Below the pieces are notes generated by a model that saw nothing but the letters and a program-made list of their open reading frames with translations, was not told the DNA's origin and ran no database searches. From NCBI RefSeq assembly GCF_000350225.1, contig NW_005179241.1:70720-134719 (forward strand): a stretch of DNA of 64,000 bases, in the 5' to 3' direction. The translations under genes and the position numbers were made by a program. Positions 19,834-28,959 of this stretch are shown here, one piece after another (within the stretch, counting starts at the first letter, position 1; each line of letters starts with the position of its first letter). The stretch comes from Chondrus crispus (lineage: Eukaryota; Rhodophyta; Florideophyceae; Gigartinales; Gigartinaceae).

Positions 19834-22800
19834 ATGGCGAAGAAACACCCCCCGCCTGCAAGGGGTGTTAGCCATCCCGAGACAGTGCTCGCGCTGTCTC
19901 GGCGGAATTACAAGGTCTACGCAGACCTTGGGTTATCCCCGTCGATATTGGTGCGCCAGCTCACAATATTAGATACAGGGGCTGGCTCCAATTTCGTACG
20001 GGCCGACACGCTTCCCTCCGGATGGGAAGCGCTGATTATTCCGGGAGAAATCCCGTCGATCGCTGACGCCAATGGGAGACCATTGCGTACAAGCGGAAAA
20101 ATCCCCCTCGTAGTGCGGTTAGGCGACCGCACCATGAGGTGTACATTCATCGTCTGTGAACGGTTAGCCGCCCCCGTCATTTTGGGGTGTGAGTTCAACG
20201 ACAAGTTTGTGGAGGCGATTTACCCAAGACGCAAAGTGGTGGAGCTGGACGATGGCACAAAAATTCCCATCGTCCGCAAGCCGGCTGCCCGGGCCGTGAA
20301 CAGTCCTCCCCTCCCGACGGAGCAGGAGTATTCCCCGCAAGCGGGGCGGATTTCGCCCAAGCTCAAGGTTTCCCGCGCCGTCAACCTCCCGGCGGGCACC
20401 CAGACCTGGGTTTACGTCACAAGTGGACGGAACGGACTCTCGGTCCTCGAGGCGAACCCGCAGTTATATGCGAAGCATCGGCTCTCCCTCTCCAACGGGG
20501 TGGTGCGCATCTCCCCGTTGCAAGAGTTCAAGGTCCTCATGGCGAACTTCTCGTCCGCCGACAAGAGGCTATCGAAGAACCAAGTCGTTGGCTTCGTCAC
20601 TCCCCATCCGCGGGCGATGGTGCGCACGGCGATGCCGTTGGACGCGGTCCTAGCCGCGGAATTCTCCGAGGGGAGCCCCCCTCTACAGGGCGAGAGGCCC
20701 CCTCGCGGTGTCCTCCCCCAAGCGGAGACATCCCCTCCGCAGGAGGCAGTTCCCCTCGACCACCTGCCGGCGCAAGTGCGAGGGCAGGTTCGCACCATGC
20801 TCGCGCCGTACGCCGCGATGTGGAACGGGAATTTGGGTGAAGTCCGAGCGACCGAGCATCGCATCGAACTCACCCCCGGCGCAAAGCCGTTTCGTTGTCA
20901 GCCATATTGCGCTGGTCCCCGCGCCCGAGAGGCGGAACAAGCCTCGGTGGACGAGATGTTAGCCAACGGGGTGATCACCCGGTCCAAGTCCGAATGGGCG
21001 TCCCCCGTTGTGCTCATACCCAAGTCAGATGGGAGCCTCCGTTTCTGCATCGATTACCGACGGCTGAACGCGTTGACCGTGCGAGATACTTACCCCATCC
21101 CCCGGATGGACGAGTGTCTTGACACGCTCGGGGAAGCCAAGGTCTTTTCTACCCTTGATTGTAACTCCGGGTACTGGCAAATTCCAGTCGCCAAGGAGGA
21201 TCGACCGAAAACCACGTTTACGTGCCACGCCGGGACGTATCAATTCAACCGTATGCCCTTCGGGCTGATGAACGCCCCGGCCACCTTTCAACGTATGTTG
21301 GATATCCTCCTCTCAGGCTATCGCTGGAAGAGCTGTCTCATCTACCTTGATGATATCATAATCTTCTCCAAGGATTATGATACGCACCTCAAGGATGTGG
21401 ACGTAATACTCCGTGCTCTGCAGCAGGAGGGATTATCACTTAAACTTAACAAGTGCAGGTTTTTTCAGGACTCTGTCGAGTACCTGGGTCATATCATTCG
21501 ACCGGGCGAACTCGAGGTCCACCCGAAGAATGTGAAAGCGCTCTCAGAAGCGACTCAACCACGGACCCAGACCGAGCTGCGCTCGTTCTTGGGAATGTGT
21601 AATGTCTACCGACGTTTCGTCGATCATTTCGCCAAGATAGCGGCGCCCCTTACGGCTATGCTCCGAAAAGGAGAGCCGGATGTCCTTCCCAATCTGGATG
21701 AAGAGCAGACCACGGCCTTCCAGACACTGAAGGAGTGCTTAATTTCGCCACCAGTCTTAAAACTCCCAAGACTGGGGCGCCCCTACTCGCTGGATACGGA
21801 TGCATCAGACGCTCAGTTGGGCTGCACACTACTGCAGACCCACGAGGATGGACACCGATACCCTGTCGGGTATTGGTCACGCACGCTCTCGTCAGCGGAA
21901 CGCAACTACTCGACAACCGAGAAGGAATGCCTCGCCATCGTATGGGCGGTGCAGACGCTCCGCCCATACCTGGAAAGGGAGCGGTTCACGGTCAACACCG
22001 ACCACCACTCCCTGCGGTGGCTGATGAACCTCGCCGATGCGAGTGGCCGACTGGCCCGGTGGCGCTTGCGCCTTGCCGAATATGACTTCGACGTAACCTA
22101 CGTGAAGGGAATCAAGAACTGCCTCGCCGATGCGCTGAGCCGTATCCCATCTACGGGGGATACGACTGTCCCGACCGACGAAGAAATTCCTTGCTACTCC
22201 GTCCTGAATTTCGACGATGAGCCTCAGCATCAAGAGAAGACCTACGACCCCACCGACGTCGAAATTTCCGCGGGTTGCTACGCGCTGGACCCCCCGGCCT
22301 CGATGGCCGCGATAACCCACGAAGACTTCTCTCGTGAACAGCACTCCGACCCATTTTGTAAGGAGGTGACTTCCCGTCTTGAGAAGGGGGAGGGGTTCGC
22401 TGAATTGCGCCGGTCCCGATTCTTCGTGAATCAGGAAGGGCTGGTCTGCCGGAAAGCCCACCTCGACGGTGTGGAACAGATCGTAGTACCCACAACCCTC
22501 CGGGAAAGGTTGTTGTACTTGTCGCATTATCCCGCCACCTCCGGTCACCCGGGAGGCAGGCGATTGTTCTATACGCTAAGACAGCGGTTCTATTGGCCAA
22601 GCATGTCGGTGGACTCCTACTCGACCGTAAGGATGTGTCCCGACTGCGCGAAGGCACGCATCAAACTGCGGAAGCACAACTCTGAGTTGAAGACATTTCC
22701 TCCGTCAGGGCCCCTGGAGTACATCGCCATCGATATTCTCGGCGAACTTCCCCGTACACCAAGAGGAAACCGTTACCTCTTGGTGATGACGGACAGATAC

Positions 22801-24300
22801 TCCAAGCTGACCAGGACGGTCCCACTCAAGAGGATTACCGCTGAAACGGTTGCTCAGGCGTTTATTTCCCACTGGGTGTTCGTATACGGCGCCCCAGTGA
22901 AACTTCTCTCCGATAACGGAGAACAATTCACATCGAGGTTTTTCCTCGCAGTGTGCAGGATACTCTCAATTGAGAGCGTGTTTACCACGGCGTATCACCC
23001 CCAAACCAATGGGCAGGTGGAGAGATTCAACCGTACGTTGGTATCAACCCTCCGGCATTACCTCGCCGATAATCAACGTGACTGGGATCAGTACACGGAC
23101 GCACTGACTTACGGCTATAATTGCACGGCGAACAGGATGATCGGTATGCGACCGTTCGACCTGGTATTATCCCGGACCCCGAGTCCGTTATCCCTGCAAC
23201 AAACGCCGCTGTTGGACCCATCCGCCTCAAGGGCGCAGTTCAAGATCCGCTACCTAGCGTGGCTCCGCAGCCTGATGTCGACGGCCAGCCGCCACTTGCT
23301 GGCCGGACAGGAGCGGTATAAGAACGATTTCGATAATCGGATACGCCACCCCACCCCGGACTATCGGGTGGGGGATCAAGTACTCGTAAACCGCGAGGCC
23401 GCGCTACGGTCCGAAGAGAAAACGGACAAGGACCGGGTTAACAATAAGCTCGCACCGCGGACCGAGGGACCCTTCCCTGTCGTACAGGTGGACGACCACA
23501 CCGTCACCATATTACGGGGGACGGGACTGAAGGACCGGCTCTCTCGTGACCGAGTTGTCAAGGCACCCCCGTTGAGGAGCAACGTGGAGGATCCCCCGCT
23601 GGAACGGGTGGAGTCAGACGGGGAGGACAGTAACCTCCCCGAAGCTACCGCCTCAGAAGGGACCCTCGCTACACCGGCGACCGCGAGGTTGCGCACGCCG
23701 GGATTGATGGACGCTGTAACCAGTGGGGGAATCGAGGACAACCGCTCGAGACTCGCTGGGTACCGCTCTCAGGTCGAGATGACGGAGGGTCCGCCGCGTA
23801 GGGAAGAATCAGACTCGTGCCCTGCTACGCGAGCGCGAACCGCGAGGGAGAGCCCTATAACTACGGAGCCAACAGTGGCCCCTACGGAACCACCCGCGCC
23901 CCGCCGCGACAGGGCCTCCGCCCCCCCGGCGACCGACCCCGCTTACCGAGCGTTCATCTCGTCTGGTGCGGTGCACCTGGCCGCGAGGTGCACGTTCCGA
24001 CCCGACGCCTTCCGCGTACCCCTACGCGTGCCATCGGGGCAGGCCCTACCTCCGGCTTCCTCTGCGGGAGACCCCAACGACGTCTACGTCGTGCAATCGC
24101 TAACCGGGCACGGGCCGGGAGATGACGGGCTCCCCCTGTTTCGCGTACGTTGGTACGGGTACAGCGACGCCGAGTCGACCTGGGAGCCCGCCCGTCATAT
24201 CGACTACAACACGGTCGCGCGATACTGCCGGAAAAAGCGGATACCCATCCCCGACCGTGCACTATGGCGGCATCCCGACAGCGTGGGACTCGGGAATTAG
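19834..24300 (+). CDS. pol: Pol polyprotein of Ty3-1 with chromodomain
   Basis: Replicates and integrates the element. Seen: protease with LTILDTGAGSNF (Asp 47); reverse transcriptase about 330-520 with FCIDYRRLNALT, MPFGLMNAPATFQ and YLDD at 504-507; RNase H with LDTDASDAQLG and TEKECLAIVWAV. The integrase follows with HYPATSGHPGG...CPDCAK (HHCC zinc site), AIDILGELP, LLSDNGEQF and NGQVERFNRT (DDE triad). A chromodomain occupies 1416-1470 (FRVRWYGYSDAESTWEP), which in chromoviruses directs integration to marked chromatin. The order PR-RT-RH-INT-CHD is Ty3/gypsy chromovirus. The frame is open without ATG from 19678; ATG 19834 lies in a strong context (ACCATGG). The -1 frame entered from gag runs through RRPWRR but leaves this frame near a C6 run (19848-19853). 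A 1-base loss there in this copy is likely. Confidence 0.92.
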   Translation: MAKKHPPPARGVSHPETVLALSRRNYKVYADLGLSPSILVRQLTILDTGAGSNFVRADTLPSGWEALIIPGEIPSIADANGRPLRTSGKIPLVVRLGDRTMRCTFIVCERLAAPVILGCEFNDKFVEAIYPRRKVVELDDGTKIPIVRKPAARAVNSPPLPTEQEYSPQAGRISPKLKVSRAVNLPAGTQTWVYVTSGRNGLSVLEANPQLYAKHRLSLSNGVVRISPLQEFKVLMANFSSADKRLSKNQVVGFVTPHPRAMVRTAMPLDAVLAAEFSEGSPPLQGERPPRGVLPQAETSPPQEAVPLDHLPAQVRGQVRTMLAPYAAMWNGNLGEVRATEHRIELTPGAKPFRCQPYCAGPRAREAEQASVDEMLANGVITRSKSEWASPVVLIPKSDGSLRFCIDYRRLNALTVRDTYPIPRMDECLDTLGEAKVFSTLDCNSGYWQIPVAKEDRPKTTFTCHAGTYQFNRMPFGLMNAPATFQRMLDILLSGYRWKSCLIYLDDIIIFSKDYDTHLKDVDVILRALQQEGLSLKLNKCRFFQDSVEYLGHIIRPGELEVHPKNVKALSEATQPRTQTELRSFLGMCNVYRRFVDHFAKIAAPLTAMLRKGEPDVLPNLDEEQTTAFQTLKECLISPPVLKLPRLGRPYSLDTDASDAQLGCTLLQTHEDGHRYPVGYWSRTLSSAERNYSTTEKECLAIVWAVQTLRPYLERERFTVNTDHHSLRWLMNLADASGRLARWRLRLAEYDFDVTYVKGIKNCLADALSRIPSTGDTTVPTDEEIPCYSVLNFDDEPQHQEKTYDPTDVEISAGCYALDPPASMAAITHEDFSREQHSDPFCKEVTSRLEKGEGFAELRRSRFFVNQEGLVCRKAHLDGVEQIVVPTTLRERLLYLSHYPATSGHPGGRRLFYTLRQRFYWPSMSVDSYSTVRMCPDCAKARIKLRKHNSELKTFPPSGPLEYIAIDILGELPRTPRGNRYLLVMTDRYSKLTRTVPLKRITAETVAQAFISHWVFVYGAPVKLLSDNGEQFTSRFFLAVCRILSIESVFTTAYHPQTNGQVERFNRTLVSTLRHYLADNQRDWDQYTDALTYGYNCTANRMIGMRPFDLVLSRTPSPLSLQQTPLLDPSASRAQFKIRYLAWLRSLMSTASRHLLAGQERYKNDFDNRIRHPTPDYRVGDQVLVNREAALRSEEKTDKDRVNNKLAPRTEGPFPVVQVDDHTVTILRGTGLKDRLSRDRVVKAPPLRSNVEDPPLERVESDGEDSNLPEATASEGTLATPATARLRTPGLMDAVTSGGIEDNRSRLAGYRSQVEMTEGPPRREESDSCPATRARTARESPITTEPTVAPTEPPAPRRDRASAPPATDPAYRAFISSGAVHLAARCTFRPDAFRVPLRVPSGQALPPASSAGDPNDVYVVQSLTGHGPGDDGLPLFRVRWYGYSDAESTWEPARHIDYNTVARYCRKKRIPIPDRALWRHPDSVGLGN

Positions 24301-24580
24301 AAGGGTGAACCGCGCCCCCGTACCTTCTCAGGAGGTACGCGGGGTAGTTATCATAAGGCCCATGGAAAACGCTTCTGTACAGCGCGACTCGCCACCGGAC
24401 GGCCGGCCCCGACAATGTTGGTCGCAGCGAATGACCCTCAATTTTTGGTTTCGACTTTTGGAAAGGGAAGTTTAAAATTGGTTAAATTTTTGGGGGGTTG
24501 TCCTCTGTGCCAGCGGGGCCTCATCGAGCGGCCAGCAAGAACGCCGAGCGGACGGTATGAAGTGGCGTGGCCAACTACGA

Positions 24581-25240
24581 TACTCGCTCGACGAGGGAAT
24601 TGACTCGCCTATGCGAGGAGCAACGTTAATCCGTGCCTCCCTTCGTGGAGAACTTCAATACTCGTTCGACGAGGGAATTGACTCGCCTATGCGAGGAGTA
24701 TCGTCAATCCGTGCCTCCCTTCGTGGGGAACTACGATACTCGCTCGACGAGGGAAATGACTCGCCTGTGCGAAGAATAACGACAATACTCGCCGGCCGAG
24801 GACTCTGGCCGTGCTTCCCTCCGTGGAGAATTACAATACTCGCTCGACGAGGGAATTGACTCGCCTATGCGAGGAGCAACGTCGATCCGTGCCTCCCTTC
24901 GCGGAGAACTACAGTACTCGCTCGACGAGGGAATTGACTCGCCTTTGCGAGGAGTAACGTAATACTCGCCTGACGAGGACCCTCTGGCCGTGCTTCCCTC
25001 CGTGGAGAATTACAATACTCGCTCGACGAGGGAATTGACTCGCCTATGCGAGGAGCAACGTCGATCCGTGCCTCCCTTCGCGGAGAACTACAGTACTCGC
25101 TCGACGAGGGAATTGACTCGCCTCTGCGAGGAGTAACGTAATACTCGCCTGACGAGGACCCTATCCGTGCCACCCTTCGTGAAGAATTGCAGTACTCGCT
25201 CGACGAGGGAATTGACTCGCCTGAGCAAGGAGTAACGACA
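24581..25240 (+). repeat. hairpin-rich minisatellite between pol and antisense ORF of Ty3-1
   Basis: Eight full copies of a unit beginning ACTCGCTCGACGAGGGAATT start at 24582, 24660, 24738, 24838, 24916, 25017, 25095 and 25194. The basic period is 78 bp. Partial 48-53 bp units (24786, 24964, 25143) create a higher-order period of about 178 bp. Each unit holds short self-complementary motifs (CTCGACGAG; CTCGCCTATGCGAG). No coding frame is conserved across the units. Confidence 0.9.
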
Positions 25241-25428
25241 ATACGCGCTGGACGCGAACTCTGTCCGACCCCACCCTTCGAAAAACGGGTCGTTACTTAC
25301 CCCAGAAGGCCCTCGGAGGGAGGAACTGACTCCCCCGAACGGACAGGGTGCACTGACCCACGCGGCGGACCCGGACGAAAGGGGGTAAGTGACTAGTTTA
25401 CTCGTCGCACTACAGTGGGTAAAACCGA

Positions 25429-27216
25429 CTAGGATCCTGCCGGTACGCCTCCCTCTTCCTCGTAGTCAGCCAAGGACTCCTCCGGCACCGCGTCCCCCGC
25501 GGGACCCCCCTTCGCGCCCGACACCTCCGTCGGCCCCGCCGCCTCGGCTGCCAAGGCCATCTCAAGACCCTCCGCGACAAGAGCGGGTGTCCCCGTTGCC
25601 ACCGCCAAGTCACCCGGTGGCTCGGGCTCGGTCACCCCCTCGCCCCTCGCCGGGGATGAGACGGGCTCCCCCACCTCTGTCGTGGGGGTCGTTCCTGCCA
25701 CGAGGCGTCGCACCCTCTCCCTGAGGCGGGGATTGTCCAGCAGCGCCCGTAACTCCGCGTCCGTCATCGTCGTCGGATCGCGCTCCCTCGCCACCTCTAT
25801 CGGCGGATCTCCCGGTCCCTTCTCGCCGCCCATCTCCACGTCCGCCGGGGACGGCGAGACGACCGACACCAGCGCGCGCGCGCTCGGGGACGCGTCATCG
25901 CGCCCTCCACCGGGTGTCTTCCCGAAACCGACCCCGCGTAGCGGTCCGCGCGCTCCGCCGGCCTCTCCGGCGGGTCCATCACCGCGTCGCCGCACGCGAA
26001 CCACTCCGGGGTCCTCCCCCGGGACATCCTCGCGCCTCCTAACGCGCTCCTCGCCGCCACCACCACCGGCGTTGACCTCCTCCGCCTCCCGTAAGTACTC
26101 GGGCTGAGCGAGAGTGAGAGATCCGGACTCGATCCGTACCCAGTTTCCGCGGTCAGCTCGACCCGCGTCGTGCCTCCGCCCAGGGGAGTTATGTCTCGAC
26201 CGGGGGTTATCGAAGTGATGCCCCTGATTGTATGGCACGCGAGGCCAATCAATGGCCTCGTGAAGATCTAACAGGGCTTGTAAGCGATCCTGCAGCACCG
26301 CCCCGCCTAACACTCGTGTGAGGTCCAAGCGTCTTAACCACTCCACAACCATAGTTGGGAGGACATACAACCGCCCGTCGTAGGTCGACCATAAGAAGCG
26401 CTTAGCGACAATGGCGAGCCACTCGCTCAGGAAGACCATCCAGCGGGGGGATTGAGGATCGGCCATCATACTCATCCCATAATACACCAAACACGGTGGC
26501 AATTCCGCAAGGAAGTCCGCAGGGACTTCGTACTGCGCAAACCACGCGGGTAGCTCGGGGTACCGCGCGGTCAGGAAGTCGCGTTCGAATGAGGTAATTT
26601 CTACCCACTCGTACGCGACGAAGACCCCCATCCGGTTCCGCATCCGACGCTCATACTTCAGCTTTTGGTGCATCGCGGGGTCTCTCCTCCGCTCGGGCTG
26701 ACTCTCGAACCCTGGAGGGAGGATCGGCTCGCTCCAGGACATCAGCTCAACCGCTGGCTCCTCCTCCCGTAGACGGAGATTGTCCATAACTCGCTTTAAT
26801 CCAGCGACATACACCCGGTCGGCTTCCGTGCGATAGGCCCACGTATCTAAGTCCCACGCACGAGGGACGGTCCGATTGCAAGGTGTCCGGCGCATCCGCT
26901 GCCGAAGTAACTCCACGAAGGCCACCCGGGCCCGCGTGTCCTCCCGCCGAAACCCTGGGCGTAGGAACTCAGGCTCCACAACCAAACGGTGTGAGAAGTC
27001 CCTGGATGTCACAGCCGCCAGGCTGAGCCCCCCCGGGAGCTCCCCGGTCGCTGCAGCGTAACGCTGAATCATCTCCGCATCGCGCAAGCCCGCGGGGGAC
27101 AAAAACGGCGCCCTCTCGAAAAGAAGTGCGTCGTCGTACATATTTCGTCCCCATAAGTCGTCCGGGCGGGGCCATTCTTCGTCCCGGTCGACCGGACGTA
27201 CCCCGAAGGTGTACAT
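25429..27216 (-). CDS. antisense accessory protein of Ty3-1 (asORF family, function unknown)
   Basis: I do not recognise a named domain. Seen: intact 595-codon frame on the strand opposite gag-pol, between pol and the 3' LTR. Residues about 1-370 look globular and Trp/Tyr-rich, with LPAWFAQYEVPADFLAELPP, WMVFLSEWLAIVAKRFLW, LPTMVVEWLRRLDLTRVLGG, an IDWPRVPYN motif and GNWVRIESGSL. Residues about 395-595 are Ala/Gly/Glu/Pro-rich and probably disordered. The same ordered motifs occur in two other antisense genes (42943-44691 and 55375-57665), each next to a different Ty3 family. No signal peptide or membrane segment is clear. Known: some plant Ty3 elements (Grande, RIRE2) carry antisense extra ORFs of unclear role. 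Inference: selected retroelement gene, possibly expressed from an antisense promoter near the 3' LTR. Chance shadowing is excluded because pol does not overlap it. Confidence 0.8.
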   Translation of the reverse strand: MYTFGVRPVDRDEEWPRPDDLWGRNMYDDALLFERAPFLSPAGLRDAEMIQRYAAATGELPGGLSLAAVTSRDFSHRLVVEPEFLRPGFRREDTRARVAFVELLRQRMRRTPCNRTVPRAWDLDTWAYRTEADRVYVAGLKRVMDNLRLREEEPAVELMSWSEPILPPGFESQPERRRDPAMHQKLKYERRMRNRMGVFVAYEWVEITSFERDFLTARYPELPAWFAQYEVPADFLAELPPCLVYYGMSMMADPQSPRWMVFLSEWLAIVAKRFLWSTYDGRLYVLPTMVVEWLRRLDLTRVLGGAVLQDRLQALLDLHEAIDWPRVPYNQGHHFDNPRSRHNSPGRRHDAGRADRGNWVRIESGSLTLAQPEYLREAEEVNAGGGGGEERVRRREDVPGEDPGVVRVRRRGDGPAGEAGGARGPLRGVGFGKTPGGGRDDASPSARALVSVVSPSPADVEMGGEKGPGDPPIEVARERDPTTMTDAELRALLDNPRLRERVRRLVAGTTPTTEVGEPVSSPARGEGVTEPEPPGDLAVATGTPALVAEGLEMALAAEAAGPTEVSGAKGGPAGDAVPEESLADYEEEGGVPAGS

Positions 27217-28243
27217 GCCCCCCCTTTTTTCGGCTGCTCTGGACGTCGGGATCGGAGACGGAGCCTCGTGGGCGACACTAAAGAAACAGAAAAAACGAGG
27301 CAGGGGTCTCGCGCGTCGGACGATGGCACGATATCGGTACCTCGCACCGCACTACCCTCTTGTAACAGAGTTCCCCCCTCCTCGCGCGCCATCGCGCCGC
27401 CGGGAGATTGTACGCTGTCCCGGGACGGTACACGCCTCCGCCAGAATCCTCATCCATAGGGATGCCCGATTCGAAGAAAGGGGCTGTAGCAGAATGGTTA
27501 ATTTCGTTTGAATTTGCAGACAGCGGGAGTGACTCCCGCTCCCTCCAAGGGGGCGCGCCGCCGGTTCGACCGGTCCGACACCGCCGGGAGCACACCAACC
27601 TTCGGCGGATCCTCGGACCGCGCGTCGTTATCCCCACCCGACGGCGTGTTCTTCGGCCAACGGGTGATGGGTAAGCCCCGGCGCTCGCCGAACGAAGCGC
27701 GTCTACACTCTCGCGCGTGTCCACCCCTCCCCTTCCCAGGGGGGTGGAATAAGCTATCTCCCTCGAGGACGCCGGACCCCTCTCGCCCTCGTGGTGAGAG
27801 TGCCCCCTCCCTTCCTAAGGGAGAAATTTCTGACCCGGGCGACGAGGGAATCGGTTCCTCGCACTCACTCGCCCCTACCAAAAAGGGAAAAAAAGGGGAG
27901 AGAGAAGGGGGAAGGAAGGTCGCGTGGTCAGGGGGACACGCTCGCGCTGATCCAAGGAAGGTCGTGTGGTCAGGAAGACACGCTCGCGCTGATCGCCGGG
28001 AAGGATGGGCCAATAAGTTCAACGACAAGGCACCACACGGAAGCCAGGGAGGCAAGGTTCGGGCCGAGGACACCGCGTCCCATTTCATGTCGCACGCGTA
28101 CTCGCGGACACGACCCACCTCACCTCCTCTCCCGAGCTCTCGCCTGATCCTCGCCAAGCGGACTCTAACTGCGGAGGGCGGGTATGTCGGCAAGGGCGGG
28201 GCAATGACCGCCGGATTCAAGGTTCGCGGGGACGCTCTACTCT
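27217..28243. other. noncoding 3' region of Ty3-1, putative antisense promoter region
   Basis: About 1 kb between the start of the antisense ORF and the polypurine tract. Open frames exist on both strands (for example 27508-28245 plus and 27498-28220 minus), but they overlap almost exactly and look like composition effects of GC-rich DNA. A strong hairpin GCGGGAG-TGA-CTCCCGC lies near 27523. Confidence 0.4.
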
Positions 28244-28253
28244 GAGAGGGGGG
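28244..28253 (+). other. polypurine tract of Ty3-1
   Basis: GAGAGGGGGG, three bases before the 3' LTR TG; the expected primer for plus-strand DNA synthesis. Confidence 0.75.
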
Positions 28254-28256
28254 CTA

Positions 28257-28959
28257 TGTAGAGCACTGACCGCCCGCTCAATCGCGGTGCTGTACTGTAG
28301 CACACGCGGAATGCCTCACTATCATGAGTGAGATATATACCACGTGTAACCGTGTATCCAAACCCCCCCCCGCTCGTGTCCGGGTGTAAGCTCCATGGAG
28401 CCCTGTCGAAGTACTGACAGTTCTACCCACGTGTACCCGTGTTATCCCTCACGTTAATCGTGTCATTTCCCACGTGTAGTGGTTGTCATACCTCCCCAAG
28501 AGGAGTTTCTCCGGCCATCGCCGCCGTCGTCCAATTTAGTATTTTTAGTTTAATTAATTATAGCTCCGACGTCAGCTAGTATATAGCCGACGTCCGACCC
28601 TTAGTAAAACGGTACGAAGCTTTGGGTCTAGAACTCGGGTTTCTGGAACGGAGTCGTAGCCTCGCGTCGGTCCCCGTCCCACGACGGTACCCTGCGAGCC
28701 ATCTACGTCCCGATTCCCTCCTGCCTCTACCGCGCGCGTCGTCCCGCCACGCCCGGCTCTCCGCGCGACAGCTGTCCCTACCGCTCCGCCCCTCCTGGGC
28801 TCTGTTTCCCACTTTTTCCCTTACTTTCCCTACTGCGCTTCGCGCCCGGCCCCGTACCGGTCCCTTACGGGTGGTCTCCCGATAACCCCCTACACGCGCC
28901 CCCGAACGCGCGCGCTCTGCCAGAGGGGGATCCCACCCCTTCCCCCTCAGTGCACGACA
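28257..28959 (+). repeat. 3' LTR of Ty3-1
   Basis: 703 bp, near-identical to 16668-17368. Visible differences: one A/G at the TCAT(A/G)AGTG motif, one T/C, one G/C near the end, and nine instead of seven C in the C run. Confidence 0.92.

Larger units (their letters stand above)
16668..28959 (+). mobile_element. Ty3/gypsy chromovirus Ty3-1, near-intact
   Basis: 12,292 bp: 5' LTR, primer site, gag, pol with C-terminal chromodomain, minisatellite, antisense ORF, polypurine tract, 3' LTR. The LTRs (701 and 703 bp) differ by about three substitutions and a 2-base C-run length change, indicating a recent insertion. Flanking 5-mers (catac at 16663-16667, cgagt at 28960-28964) do not match. The left flank is copia integrase and the right flank is an unrelated gene, so the two sides were not originally adjacent. 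Confidence 0.9.

Noticed and set aside
24581-25240. CRISPR-like array
   Set aside because: Repeats are long (78 bp), contiguous and diverged with no unique spacers, and lie inside a eukaryotic retroelement.
27480-27560. tRNA-like segment (box A-like TAGCAGAATGG and a long variable-arm-like hairpin)
   Set aside because: No 7-bp acceptor stem can be formed, the anticodon loop has six bases and the box B equivalent is imperfect.
27498-28245. Two long overlapping open frames on opposite strands
   Set aside because: They coincide almost exactly, have compositional bias only and lack motifs; treated as GC-rich shadows.
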